Assembly: GCF_001646655.1 (NCBI RefSeq)
Contig: NZ_LPZN01000014.1
Coordinates: forward strand, 57,054-121,053
DNA: 64,000 nucleotides
Source of the DNA: Rhodococcus gordoniae
GTDB taxonomy: Bacteria; Actinomycetota; Actinomycetes; Mycobacteriales; Mycobacteriaceae
Direction of reading: 5' to 3'
Both the position numbers and the translations under genes were made by a program. Positions 43,184 to 52,089 of the stretch are shown here, in pieces (position 1 is the stretch's first letter; every line of letters starts with the position of its first letter). A model generated the notes under the pieces. That model ran no database searches. It was not told where the DNA came from and worked only from the letters and a program-made list of their open reading frames with translations.

Positions 43184-43209
43184 CTGTGATCTTGTGGTCT
43201 GGATCACAG
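43184..43209. promoter_or_regulatory. Palindrome before the acyl-CoA ligase
   Basis: CTGTGATC (43184-43191) and GATCACAG (43202-43209) form a perfect inverted repeat with a 10-base spacer, 37 bases before the ligase start. The regulator is unknown. Confidence 0.55.
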
Positions 43210-43242
43210 CCGACAATGTAGTAGAGCTAAGGAGATGGTTGT

Positions 43243-43272
43243 GACCGCGCTCTCACGGGTGGGAGTGCGGTC
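43243..43272 (-). terminator. Hairpin after echA19
   Basis: GACCGCGCTCTC can pair with GGGAGTGCGGTC (two G-U pairs) around a 6-base loop, 14 bases beyond the echA19 stop. Confidence 0.55.
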
Positions 43273-43286
43273 CACAGTGGCGCAGG

Positions 43287-44150
43287 TCAGGAACCCGAGA
43301 ACTTCGGGGCACGCTTCTCCGCGAACGCCCGCGGCCCCTCCTTGGCGTCGGCGCTCTTGAAGACCGCGGCGCCCAGTTCGGCGTCGATCCGGAACGCGTC
43401 CTCTTCGTGCAGTCCTTCCGAATCGCGGATCGTCCGGAGGATGGCCTGCACGGCAACCGGGCCGTTGTTCGCGATGGTCTCGGCGATCTCGAGAGCCTTG
43501 TCGAGCGCGGTGCCGTCCGGAACGACGTGACCGATGAGTCCGATCTCCTTGGCTTCGGCGGCCCCGAGGTGGCGTCCGGTGAGCAGGATGTCGGCGGCGA
43601 TCGTGTACGGGATCTGGCGGACGAGACGCACCGCGGACCCACCGAGCGGGAACAGTCCCCACTTCGCCTCGGAAACACCGAATTTCGCGCTCTCGCCGGC
43701 CACTCGGACATCGGTTCCCTGCAGGATCTCGGTGCCACCGGCGATGGCGGCACCCTCCACGGCCGCGATGAGCGGCTTGGTCAGACGGCGACCCTTGAGC
43801 AACGCCGGCAGCCGTGTGAGGTCCCAGCCGCCACCGTTGCCTTTCCCGTCGCTTCGCTCGCCCTGCTCGAATGCGTCTCCGGGCGGTGCCGCGTTCATCG
43901 CCTTGAGATCGGCTCCCGCGCAGAACGCTCCACCGGCACCGGTGAGGATCGCGACGCGGATCTCGGGATCGCTGTCGACGCGATCCCAGGCCTCGTTCAT
44001 GATCGCCATCATTTCGCCGGACAGCGCATTTCGTGCCTCGGGGCGGTTGAGCGTGACGATCAGAACGTGGCCGCGTTGCTCGACGAGGCAATGCGGTTCG
44101 CGGGACGAGATGTCCGAATCGGCTGCGCCGGGGGCTTCGGTAGCGGACAC
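43287..44150 (-). CDS. echA19: Steroid enoyl-CoA hydratase EchA19
   Basis: A 287-residue crotonase. The sequence matches EchA19 closely in [78 protein letters not shown] and [16 protein letters not shown]. EchA19 hydrates the C22-C24 enoyl-CoA of the cholesterol side chain. The GTG at 44150 follows GAGGAG. The N-terminus is about 20 residues longer than in M. tuberculosis, low-complexity and polar. It is divergent from fadD19 with a KstR-type box between them. Confidence 0.93.
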   Translation of the reverse strand: MSATEAPGAADSDISSREPHCLVEQRGHVLIVTLNRPEARNALSGEMMAIMNEAWDRVDSDPEIRVAILTGAGGAFCAGADLKAMNAAPPGDAFEQGERSDGKGNGGGWDLTRLPALLKGRRLTKPLIAAVEGAAIAGGTEILQGTDVRVAGESAKFGVSEAKWGLFPLGGSAVRLVRQIPYTIAADILLTGRHLGAAEAKEIGLIGHVVPDGTALDKALEIAETIANNGPVAVQAILRTIRDSEGLHEEDAFRIDAELGAAVFKSADAKEGPRAFAEKRAPKFSGS

Positions 44151-44206
44151 TGGCGGGACTCCTCGCAGGATTGTGAACTGGATCATATTCGGGTCTTGTC
44201 AGAAAC

Positions 44207-44220
44207 GGTAACACGTTCTA
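44207..44220. promoter_or_regulatory. KstR-type box, echA19/fadD19
   Basis: GGTAACACGTTCTA matches TnnAACnnGTTnnA except at the first base. It lies 11 bases before the fadD19 GTG and 57 before echA19. Confidence 0.7.
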
Positions 44221-44231
44221 CTTTTGTCAGC

Positions 44232-45899
44232 GTGGCCCTAAACATCGCAGACCTCGTCGAACACGCAATCGACCTCGTTCCCGAGCGCGTCGCGCTGGCT
44301 TCGGACGGACGTGAGGTCACCTACGCACAGCTGGAGGACCGAGCCAACCGACTTGCTCATTACCTGCGCGAACAAGGTGTGAAGCCGGGCGACAAGGTGG
44401 GCATCTACTCGCGCAACACCATCGAGGCCGTCGAGGCGATGATCGCGGTCTTCAAGATCCGCGCCATCATGATCAACGTCAACTACCGCTATGTCGAGAA
44501 CGAGTTGCAGTACATCTTCGACAACTCCGACATGGTCGCGCTCGTCCACGAACGTCGCTACTCCGACAAGGTCGCGAACGTCCTGCCGAACACTCCGCTG
44601 GTGAAGACCGTGATCGTCGTGGAGGACGGCACCGACGCCGACTTCTCGTCCTATGCCGGCATCGAATACGAAGCGGCGCTGGCGCAGAGCAACCCGGAAC
44701 GCGACTTCGAAGCACGCAGCGCCGACGACATCTACATGCTCTACACCGGCGGCACCACCGGTCACCCCAAGGGCGTGATGTGGCGTCACGAGGACGTGTG
44801 GCGCGTCCTCGGCGGCGGTATCAACTTCATGACCGGGGAATGGGTCAAGGACGAGTGGCAGCTGGCGAAGGAGGGCGCCGAGAATCCCGGTCTCGTGCGC
44901 TATCCCATCCCGCCGATGATCCACGGCGGCGCCCAGTGGGCGCTGTTCCAGTCGTTGTTCAGCGGCGGCAAGGTCGTCATGCACCCCGAGTTCTCGGGCC
45001 ACGAGGTGTGGCGCATCATCGACGACCACAAGGTCAACGTCATCTTCATCACCGGCGACGCCATGGCCCGCCCTATGCTCGACGCACTGGAGGAGGGCAA
45101 CCCGGCAACCGGTGAGCCCTACGACCTCTCGACCCTGTTCGCCATGGCATCGAGTGCGGCCCTGTTCTCCCCGTCCATCAAGGACCGTTTCCTCGACCTG
45201 CTGCCCGGCAAGATCATCACCGACTCCATCGGCTCGTCCGAGACCGGCTTCGGTGGCATCGGCATCGCCGAGAAGGGCAAGACCCTCGGCGGCGGCCCCA
45301 CGGTGAAGATCGACGAGTCCACCACCGTCCTCGACGACGACGGCAATCCGATCGAACCGGGTTCCGAGAAGGTCGGCATGGTCGCGCGCACCGGCAACAT
45401 CCCGCTCGGCTACTACAAGGACGAGGCCAAGACCAAGGCCACCTTCCGCGAGTACAACGGGATCCGCTACTCGATCCCCGGCGACTACGCGCGGGTCGAG
45501 GCCGACGGCACCGTCACGATGCTCGGCCGCGGATCGGTCTCGATCAACAGCGGCGGTGAGAAGGTCTACCCCGAGGAGGTCGAGGGTGCACTCAAGCAGC
45601 ACCCGGCCGTCTTCGACGCACTGGTCGTGGGTGTTCCCGACGAGCGGTTCGGCGAACGGGTCTCCGCCGTCGTCGCGCGACGTGAGGACGCGCAGGTCAC
45701 GCTCGAAGAACTCACGGCGACGGCACGATCACAGATCGCGGGGTACAAGGTGCCGCGCGCAGTGTGGTTCGTCGACGAGATCAAGCGATCGCCGGCCGGC
45801 AAACCCGACTACCGGTGGGCCAAGGACCAGACGGAACTGCGCCCGGCCGACGAGGTCTACGACAACGGCGACGGCAACGGCGCCGCGGCGGCGGGGTAG
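44232..45899 (+). CDS. fadD19: Sterol side-chain CoA ligase FadD19
   Basis: A 555-residue ligase nearly colinear with FadD19: VALNIADLVEHAIDLVPERVAL, RYVENELQYIFDNSDMVALVHERRYSDKVANVLP, YTGGTTGHPKGVMWRHED, IGSSETGFGG, INSGGEKVYPEEVE and KRSPAGKPDYRWAKDQTE. FadD19 activates C26/C27 sterol acids, including branched plant-sterol chains. The GTG start lies close to the KstR box (11 bases), so the mRNA leader is very short or absent. The open frame further upstream to 43407 is antisense to echA19 and not real. A nitronate-monooxygenase-like gene follows after 8 bases. Confidence 0.95.
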   Translation: MALNIADLVEHAIDLVPERVALASDGREVTYAQLEDRANRLAHYLREQGVKPGDKVGIYSRNTIEAVEAMIAVFKIRAIMINVNYRYVENELQYIFDNSDMVALVHERRYSDKVANVLPNTPLVKTVIVVEDGTDADFSSYAGIEYEAALAQSNPERDFEARSADDIYMLYTGGTTGHPKGVMWRHEDVWRVLGGGINFMTGEWVKDEWQLAKEGAENPGLVRYPIPPMIHGGAQWALFQSLFSGGKVVMHPEFSGHEVWRIIDDHKVNVIFITGDAMARPMLDALEEGNPATGEPYDLSTLFAMASSAALFSPSIKDRFLDLLPGKIITDSIGSSETGFGGIGIAEKGKTLGGGPTVKIDESTTVLDDDGNPIEPGSEKVGMVARTGNIPLGYYKDEAKTKATFREYNGIRYSIPGDYARVEADGTVTMLGRGSVSINSGGEKVYPEEVEGALKQHPAVFDALVVGVPDERFGERVSAVVARREDAQVTLEELTATARSQIAGYKVPRAVWFVDEIKRSPAGKPDYRWAKDQTELRPADEVYDNGDGNGAAAAG

Positions 45900-45907
45900 A
45901 GGGACAC

Positions 45908-47020
45908 ATGCAGACCGGCCTCGGCAAGAAGTTCGGCATCGAGTATCCGATCTTCGGCTTCACACCCTCCGAACACGTCGCGGCGGCGATCAGCCGCGCG
46001 GGCGGACTCGGTGTTCTCGGGTGCGTGCGGTTCAACGACCCCGACGAACTCGACACCGTCCTGACATGGATGGACGAGAACACCGACGGAAAACCGTACG
46101 GCGTCGACATCGTGATGCCCGCCGCGGTGCCCACCGAAGGCACCGCGGTGGACCTCGACAGGTTGATCCCGGCCGAGCACCGCGCCTTCGTGAACCGCAC
46201 GCTCGACGAACTCGGTGTTCCGCCCCTGTCCGACGACGTCGGTGAGGCGAGCGGTGTTCTGGGCTGGCTGCATTCGGTCGCACGCTCGCACGTGGACGTC
46301 GCCCTCGCCCACCGGCCGGCGCTGATCGCGAACGCCCTCGGGTCACCGCCGAAGGACGTCATCGACCTCGCCCACGACAAGGGTGTGCCGGTCGCAGCGC
46401 TCGCGGGTGCGGTCGAACACGCGAAGCGGCACGTCGAGAACGGTGTCGACATCGTGATCGCGCAGGGCTACGAGGCCGGGGGCCACACCGGCGAGATCGC
46501 GTCGATGGTGCTGTGGCCCGAGATCGTCGACGCACTCGGTGATTCGGCGGCCGTGCTCGCGGCCGGCGGTGTGGGATCGGGACGGCAGGTCGCGGCGGCA
46601 CTGGCCCTCGGTGCCTCCGGCGTGTGGATGGGTTCGTACTGGCTCACCACCTCGGAGTACAAGCTCGGGGCGGCCGCGCACGGCCCGTCGTCGATCCAGC
46701 GCGCGTTGCTCGGCGCGAGTTCGTCCGACACGGTGCGGTCGCGGATCTACTCGGGCAAGCCGGCGCGGCTGCTCAAGACCAAGTGGACGGAGGCGTGGTC
46801 GAAACCCGATGCGCCCGAGCCATTGCCGATGCCCCTGCAGAACATCCTCGTGAGCGAGGCGCATCAGCGTATGTCGGTGGCCGACGATCCCGAGGCCGTC
46901 GCCATGCCGGTCGGGCAGGTGGTGGGACGGATGAACGAGATCCGTCCCGTCGCGGAGATCATGGCCGACCTCGTGCGGGGCTACGACGAGGCCGTCGATC
47001 GGCTGAACGAGGCGCGATAG
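45908..47020 (+). CDS. Nitronate monooxygenase-fold flavoprotein 1
   Basis: A 370-residue FMN TIM-barrel protein of the nitronate monooxygenase/2-nitropropane dioxygenase family. Marks are GIEYPIFGFTPSEHVAAAISRAGGLGVLGC, IVIAQGYEAGGHTGEIASMVL and VLAAGGVGSGRQVAAALALGASGVWMGS. It starts 8 bases after fadD19 with AGAGGGA and is in the same operon. The family includes IpdC, a steroid C/D-ring enzyme, so a redox step on a CoA ester is plausible rather than nitronate detoxification. It resembles the protein at 48665 closely, suggesting duplication. Confidence 0.87.
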   Translation: MQTGLGKKFGIEYPIFGFTPSEHVAAAISRAGGLGVLGCVRFNDPDELDTVLTWMDENTDGKPYGVDIVMPAAVPTEGTAVDLDRLIPAEHRAFVNRTLDELGVPPLSDDVGEASGVLGWLHSVARSHVDVALAHRPALIANALGSPPKDVIDLAHDKGVPVAALAGAVEHAKRHVENGVDIVIAQGYEAGGHTGEIASMVLWPEIVDALGDSAAVLAAGGVGSGRQVAAALALGASGVWMGSYWLTTSEYKLGAAAHGPSSIQRALLGASSSDTVRSRIYSGKPARLLKTKWTEAWSKPDAPEPLPMPLQNILVSEAHQRMSVADDPEAVAMPVGQVVGRMNEIRPVAEIMADLVRGYDEAVDRLNEAR

Positions 47021-47043
47021 GACCACAGTGGTGGGGTGGCAGG

Positions 47044-47073
47044 TGCCCGGGGTGGAGTGATCCGCCCCGGGCA
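47044..47073 (+). terminator. Hairpin after the first flavoprotein
   Basis: The arms TGCCCGGGG and CCCCGGGCA pair around a 12-base loop, 24 bases after the stop. Confidence 0.7.
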
Positions 47074-47294
47074 TCGTCCCGTTCCGGGATCTGCGTCGGC
47101 CGGGGCGTCGCCGGACAGGGAGCAGCGGCGGTCGCGGGTGGGGGTCGACGGCCGAGGTGTGCCCGATCCGGCACTACCCTGGGGTGGACGTGACGCGAGC
47201 GGTACCGGTCGTGAACCGCACCGCAGCGGACTCGAAGCGTTCACCGAGGAGGAGGCCGTTCACCTCGGTTACCGAGCAGAGGACGGAAGACGCA

Positions 47295-48515
47295 GTGACA
47301 CAGGCCGAGTCGCAGGCAACCGGAGCACTCGCGGACATCAGGGTGCTCGAACTGGGCACCCTGATCGCCGGGCCGTACGCAGGACGCCTGCTCGGCGACA
47401 TGGGTGCCGACGTCATCAAGATCGAGGACCCGAAGCGGCCCGACCCGCTCCGCACCTGGGGGCAGGGCGAGCGGGACGGGCACCGCTTCTTCTGGACGGT
47501 GCACGCCCGCAACAAGCGGTGCATCACCCTCGATCTCCGGGCGCCCGACGGACAGGAACTCTTCCGGCGTCTCGTCGCCGAATCGGATGTCATCGTCGAG
47601 AATTTCCGTCCCGGAACGCTCGAGAAGTGGGGTCTCGGCTACGACGTGCTCTCCGAGATCAATCCGGGCATCGTCCTGGCCCGGGTCTCCGGCTACGGGC
47701 AGACCGGCCCGAAGGCCGGCCGCGCGGGATACGCCTCGGTGGCCGAGGGGGAGAGCGGACTACGGCATCTCAACGGTTATCCGGGACAAGCGCCTCCGCG
47801 ACTCGCGTTGTCGCTCGGCGACACTCTCGGCGGCATGTTCGCGGTGCAGGGAGTACTGGCCGCTCTCCTGAGCCGCGAACGTACCGGTCGCGGCCAGGTC
47901 GTCGACGTCGCACTCACCGAGGCGTGCCTCGCGGTGCAGGAATCGGTGATTCCGGACTACGACGCGGCAGGTGTGGTGCGCGGCCCGTCGGGTACGCGTC
48001 TCGAGGGTATCGCGCCGTCGAATCTGTATCGCACGTCCGACGACATGTGGATCATCATCGCCGCGAACCAGGACACGGTCTTCCGTCGTCTGTGCACGGC
48101 GATGGATCGTCCCGAACTCGCCGACGACCCGCGTTTCGCCGATCACCTCGCGCGCGGCCTGAACCAGGACGAACTCGACGTACTCATCGGTGACTGGGCG
48201 GCGACGTCGACGCTCGAGGATCTGCTCGCGCATCTGTCGGAGGCCGGTGTGGTGGCCGGTCCGGTGAACACCGTGGCCGAGGTGGTCGCCGATCCGCAGT
48301 TCCGGGCACGCGACATGATCGTGCCCCACCACGACGAGCGCACCGACACCGATGTGCTCGGCCCCGGTGTGGTGCCGGTGCTCGGTGAGACGCCCGGTTC
48401 GGTGCGCCGCGCCGGTCCGCCCGTCGCGGGATACGACAACGCCGTGGTCTACGGCGAGGTGCTCGGACTGAGCGAGGTCGAGCAGAAGGAGCTGCGCGAG
48501 CGCGGCATCATCTGA
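47295..48515 (+). CDS. Class III CoA-transferase (CaiB/BaiF family)
   Basis: A 406-residue family III CoA-transferase. Marks are LADIRVLELGTLIAGPYAGRLLGDMGADVIKIEDP, NKRCITLDLRAPDGQELFRRL, VIVENFRPGTLEKWGLGYDVL and SGYGQTGP. The nucleophilic Asp is expected in LSLGDTLGGMFAVQG. The His-Asp pattern of alpha-methylacyl-CoA racemase is not evident, so it looks like a transferase. The GTG at 47295 is the conservative start; the frame is open to 47157. It lies between two nitronate-monooxygenase-fold genes and ends at a strong hairpin. It may recycle CoA from a steroid or short acyl ester. Confidence 0.85.
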   Translation: MTQAESQATGALADIRVLELGTLIAGPYAGRLLGDMGADVIKIEDPKRPDPLRTWGQGERDGHRFFWTVHARNKRCITLDLRAPDGQELFRRLVAESDVIVENFRPGTLEKWGLGYDVLSEINPGIVLARVSGYGQTGPKAGRAGYASVAEGESGLRHLNGYPGQAPPRLALSLGDTLGGMFAVQGVLAALLSRERTGRGQVVDVALTEACLAVQESVIPDYDAAGVVRGPSGTRLEGIAPSNLYRTSDDMWIIIAANQDTVFRRLCTAMDRPELADDPRFADHLARGLNQDELDVLIGDWAATSTLEDLLAHLSEAGVVAGPVNTVAEVVADPQFRARDMIVPHHDERTDTDVLGPGVVPVLGETPGSVRRAGPPVAGYDNAVVYGEVLGLSEVEQKELRERGII

Positions 48516-48531
48516 GGCACACAACGCGGGG

Positions 48532-48578
48532 CGAAGGCTCGCAACATCGGCAGTCACTGCCGGTGTTGCGAGCCTTCG
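48532..48578 (+). terminator. Strong terminator after the CoA-transferase
   Basis: A 23-base stem starting CGAAGGCTCGCAACA has one T-G pair and a 1-base apex, 16 bases after the stop. Confidence 0.85.
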
Positions 48579-48621
48579 TTCGTTGTTGCGTGCTTCCCCG
48601 CAGGCGTACAGGACACTAAGG

Positions 48622-48635
48622 TGGAACTCGTTTCA
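48622..48635 (+). promoter_or_regulatory. KstR-type box before second flavoprotein
   Basis: TGGAACTCGTTTCA fits TnnAACnnGTTnnA exactly, 29 bases before the start at 48665. Confidence 0.75.
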
Positions 48636-48664
48636 GTATTTCGAACTTCTATGAGGAGTGCCGA

Positions 48665-49795
48665 ATGCACACGCCCATCTGCGACGAACTCGGCATCGAG
48701 TTCCCGATCTTCGCGTTCACCCACTGCCGCGACGTCGTCGTCGCCGTCGCCAAGGCTGGAGGCTTCGGTGTCCTCGGCGCCGTCGGGTTCACCCCGGAGG
48801 AGCTCGAAATCGAGCTGAACTGGATCGACGAGCATATCGGCGACCGCCCGTACGGGGTCGACATCGTCATTCCGAACAAGTACGAGGGCATGGACGCGAA
48901 CCTCTCCGCGGAGGAACTCACGAAGATGCTGCAATCGATGGTGCCGCAGGAGACCCTCGAATTCGGCCGCAAGATCCTCACCGACCACGGGGTTCCGCTG
49001 CCCGAAGGTGACGATAACGCGTTGCAGCTCCTCGGCTGGACGGAAGCCACCGCGACCCCGCAGGTGGAGGTGGCGCTGCAGCATCCGAAGGTCACCCTCA
49101 TCGCCAATGCGCTCGGTACCCCACCCGCCGACATGATCGAGCACATCCACAACGCCGGTCGTAAGGTCGCGGCGCTGTGCGGTTCTCCGAAGCAGGCCCG
49201 CAAGCACGCCGACGCCGGCGTGGACATCATCATCGCGCAGGGCGGCGAAGGTGGCGGGCATTGCGGGGAGGTCGGCTCGATCGTGCTGTGGCCGCAGGTC
49301 GTCAAGGAGGTCGCACCCGTTCCGGTGCTGGCCGCCGGTGGGATCGGCAGCGGTCAGCAGATCGCGGCCGCGCTCGCGCTCGGCGCCCAGGGCGCGTGGA
49401 CCGGTTCGCAGTGGCTCATGGTCGAGGAAGCCGAGAACACCCCGGTGCAACAGGAGGCCTACATCAAGGCGACCAGCCGTGACACCGTGCGCAGTCGTTC
49501 GTTCACCGGCAAGCCCTGCCGCATGCTCCGCAACGACTGGACCGAGGCCTGGGAGGCGGAGGGCAACCCGAAGCCCCTCGGAATGCCGTTGCAGTACATG
49601 GTGTCCGGCATGGCGGTCGCGGCCACTCACAAATACCCGGACGAGTCCGTCGACGTCGCGTTCAACCCGGTCGGTCAGGTCGTCGGGCAGTTCACGAAGG
49701 TCGACAAGACCTCTGCGGTCATCGAACGCTGGGTGCAGGAGTACCTCGAAGCGACCGGAACCCTGGAGAAGTTGAACGAGGCCGCGAGCGCCTGA
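48665..49795 (+). CDS. Nitronate monooxygenase-fold flavoprotein 2
   Basis: A 376-residue FMN TIM-barrel protein, paralogous to the one at 45908: ELGIEFPIFAFTHCRDVVVAVAKAGGFGVLGAVGF, VDIIIAQGGEGGGHCGEVGSIVLWPQVV and PVLAAGGIGSGQQIAAALALGAQGAWTGS. The ATG follows GAGGAG. It is a single-gene unit with an exact KstR-type box and a terminator before it. IpdC relatives in the HIP (C/D ring) pathway are KstR2-controlled, whereas this gene carries a KstR box, so a side-chain or early-ring role is more likely. The reaction is unknown. Confidence 0.88.
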   Translation: MHTPICDELGIEFPIFAFTHCRDVVVAVAKAGGFGVLGAVGFTPEELEIELNWIDEHIGDRPYGVDIVIPNKYEGMDANLSAEELTKMLQSMVPQETLEFGRKILTDHGVPLPEGDDNALQLLGWTEATATPQVEVALQHPKVTLIANALGTPPADMIEHIHNAGRKVAALCGSPKQARKHADAGVDIIIAQGGEGGGHCGEVGSIVLWPQVVKEVAPVPVLAAGGIGSGQQIAAALALGAQGAWTGSQWLMVEEAENTPVQQEAYIKATSRDTVRSRSFTGKPCRMLRNDWTEAWEAEGNPKPLGMPLQYMVSGMAVAATHKYPDESVDVAFNPVGQVVGQFTKVDKTSAVIERWVQEYLEATGTLEKLNEAASA

Positions 49796-49810
49796 TCCAC
49801 ACCGTTCGAC

Positions 49811-50332
49811 TCACAGGGAGGGCCGTGGTTGCCCGAGGTCCGGTCCGGGTGCGATCCGGATCGGACCTCGTGCCGTCTCCACGTCCACCGGCTCACCCTT
49901 CTGCGTGATCACGACGTGGCCGCTGCGTTCGAGATCGGCGGCCACCGAGCGTGCGGCGTCCATGAGGTCGCGCCACGAGTCGCCACCCGCGACCCGCGCG
50001 GCGTCGCTGGGACAGATGGTGGACGGGTTCCGTTCCCGGAGCAGCGCGCAGATCGTGGCCGCCAGCCGTTCACGATCCGCATGCTCGTCGCGTGGTTCCC
50101 ACCACGGATGCCCGCGTTCACCGAGCGCGACCTTCGCGTCCTGGACGCGGTGCCGTGCGGAGTCGCCGTCGCTCTTCACGAGACGCCGAGCGCGCATCAA
50201 CTCCGCCACGAGTTGCTTCTGCAACGGTTCAGGAATCGTGGGATCGGTGGCACGCCAGCGCCGCCCGTTCACCACCACATATCTGCCGTCGGGCGTGCGC
50301 TCCGCCCCTCTGGATGACCCGTCGGTATCCAT
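49811..50332 (-). CDS. DUF3253-domain protein
   Basis: A 173-residue soluble protein. The C-terminal 80 residues (LAATICALLRERNPSTICPSDAARVAGG, then WRDLMDAARSVAADLERSGHVVITQKG) fit DUF3253. The N-terminal half has RYVVVNGRRWRATDPTIPEPLQKQLVAELMRARRLVK, which is common in actinobacterial proteins of unknown role. The start is ATG at 50332. It is downstream of fadD17 on the same strand with a 118-base gap, so it may be separate from the steroid genes. Function unknown. Confidence 0.8.
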   Translation of the reverse strand: MDTDGSSRGAERTPDGRYVVVNGRRWRATDPTIPEPLQKQLVAELMRARRLVKSDGDSARHRVQDAKVALGERGHPWWEPRDEHADRERLAATICALLRERNPSTICPSDAARVAGGDSWRDLMDAARSVAADLERSGHVVITQKGEPVDVETARGPIRIAPGPDLGQPRPSL

Positions 50333-50450
50333 CGGTCCCGCCCGTCACTCGACTCGGCGGCGACGGAAGTCCTTCCGGACTTGTCGCCGAACAACCACCG
50401 TCGCGGCACAACTGTACGCGTGGGGGCGCGTCGGCCGAGGGGCGACGACG

Positions 50451-52085
50451 CTATCGCGCAGGAGTGCCGAGGGAGGCCGGTTCGAGAAGCTGCGCCAGTT
50501 CGTCCGACAACAACCGGAATTCGGAATCGCCACGTTCCCGAATCCAGACCGGATCGGTGCAGTACCAGCGTTCTGCGGCCAGAGAACGGGACAGGACCTT
50601 GAAAGTCGCGGTGCGGGGGAATTCGCGGCAGACACGGATCAGGGTGGGCATCTGCTTGGGACCGAGATCGGTCTGTGCATCGAGGAAACGCGCGAAGGCG
50701 GCGGGATCGAAGTCGGAATCCGCGGCGGGAATCACGGCGGTCATCACACGGTCGCCGACCTGCCGGTCGGGCACCCCGTACACCGCGACCTGAGCGAAGC
50801 CCTCGTACCGCATCAGGATGCGCTCGATGGGCGCCGCACCGAGATTCTCCCCGTCCACCCGCAACCAGCCCGAGCTGCGTCCGGCGAAGTACACGAAACC
50901 GTTCTCGTCCCGGTAGGCGAGGTCGCCGCTGTGATAGCGCCCGTCGCGGAGGCGCTCGGCGTCGGCCTCGGGGTTGTTGTAGTAGCCGTCGAACAGGCCG
51001 GGGCCGCGCACGTTGACGAGTTCGCCCGTCGCGGCGTCGGCGTTGGTGATCCTGCCGTTCGCGTCGAACACCGCTGCCGGGCAGCGTTGCCCCGTCTCGG
51101 GATCGAGGATCTCGATGCCCTCGGGCAGTCTGCCGAGGGATCCGGCCGGGGCGTCGGGAGCCGAGGCGATCGCGATGCCGCCCTCGGTCGAGCCGAAGCC
51201 GTCGACCACCCGCGCGCCGAAACGGCGGGTGAACTCGGCGACGGCGGTGGCAGACGCCTCGTTGCCGTACATGATGCGCAGCGGGTTGTGGTGGTCGTCG
51301 GGGTGCTCGGGTGTCGCCACGATGTACGACAGGGGTTTGCCGACGTAGTTCGCGAAGGTCACCCCGAACCGGCGCACGTCGGGAAGGAAACCCGACGCCG
51401 AGAACCGGCGCCGCAGAGCGACGCTCCCGCGCGCGGCCAGCCCGATCGACCAACCCGCGATCATCGCGTTGGAGTGGAACAGCGGCATCGCCACGTACAC
51501 GGTGTCGCCGGGTCCGAGCCCGAATCGCGTGGCGAGCATCGTCGCCGGCTCCGTGAACTTCCGGTGCGTACACCGCACGGCCTTCGGATCGCCGCTCGTA
51601 CCGGATGTGAAGATCAGCATGAACAGGTCGTCGGGGGAGGGCGCGGCGGTCTCCACGACGGTGTCGGCGAACGGCGCGAGCATGGTCGCCCAGTCGGGGG
51701 AGTCGACGTCGATCACCCGCACCTCGCCGAGATCCACGCCGTCGAGCAGGGAGGCGTGCGCGGCCTCGGTGAACACGACCCGGCACTCGGCGAGCGTGAT
51801 GTCGCGCGCGAGCGCCGCGCCCCGCCGGGTCGTGTTCAGGCCCACCACCACGGAACCGGAGAGGGCCGCGGCGCCGAGCAGCAACGAGAACTCCGGGATG
51901 TTGTCCATGAGGATCCCGATGTGCTTCGGCGCCCGACCGCCGAGCATGCCCTGCAGCAGGGCGGCCCGTTGTCGGGACAGTGCGACGTGCTCGCGCCACG
52001 ACAGTTCGGTTTCCTCGAAACGCAACCCTCGGTCGTCGACGTCGGTGAGTCGCTCGAGCAGTTCGGTGACGGTGGGAGCAGCCAT
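50451..52085 (-). CDS. fadD17: Steroid side-chain CoA ligase FadD17
   Basis: A 544-residue AMP-forming ligase matching FadD17 in place and type: P-loop FTSGTSGDPKAVRC, then VDGFGSTEGG, SGDLAYRDENGFVYFAGRSSGWLRVDGENLGAAPIERIL and the lysine segment PRTATFKVLSRSL. FadD17 activates C24 or C22 steroid acids. It follows fadE27 by 4 bases in the fadE26-fadE27-fadD17 operon, as in M. tuberculosis Rv3504-3506. A truncated homologue lies at the left window edge. Confidence 0.93.
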   Translation of the reverse strand: MAAPTVTELLERLTDVDDRGLRFEETELSWREHVALSRQRAALLQGMLGGRAPKHIGILMDNIPEFSLLLGAAALSGSVVVGLNTTRRGAALARDITLAECRVVFTEAAHASLLDGVDLGEVRVIDVDSPDWATMLAPFADTVVETAAPSPDDLFMLIFTSGTSGDPKAVRCTHRKFTEPATMLATRFGLGPGDTVYVAMPLFHSNAMIAGWSIGLAARGSVALRRRFSASGFLPDVRRFGVTFANYVGKPLSYIVATPEHPDDHHNPLRIMYGNEASATAVAEFTRRFGARVVDGFGSTEGGIAIASAPDAPAGSLGRLPEGIEILDPETGQRCPAAVFDANGRITNADAATGELVNVRGPGLFDGYYNNPEADAERLRDGRYHSGDLAYRDENGFVYFAGRSSGWLRVDGENLGAAPIERILMRYEGFAQVAVYGVPDRQVGDRVMTAVIPAADSDFDPAAFARFLDAQTDLGPKQMPTLIRVCREFPRTATFKVLSRSLAAERWYCTDPVWIRERGDSEFRLLSDELAQLLEPASLGTPAR

Positions 52086-52089
52086 GTGA

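Noticed and set aside
43407..44231. Long N-terminal extension of fadD19
   Set aside because: This part is antisense to echA19. The known FadD19 start VALNIADL at 44232 matches the family.
45908..47020. Naming the flavoprotein IpdC
   Set aside because: The fold agrees, but the operon and regulation are those of the side-chain/uptake genes, and no ipdAB or echA20 neighbours are present.
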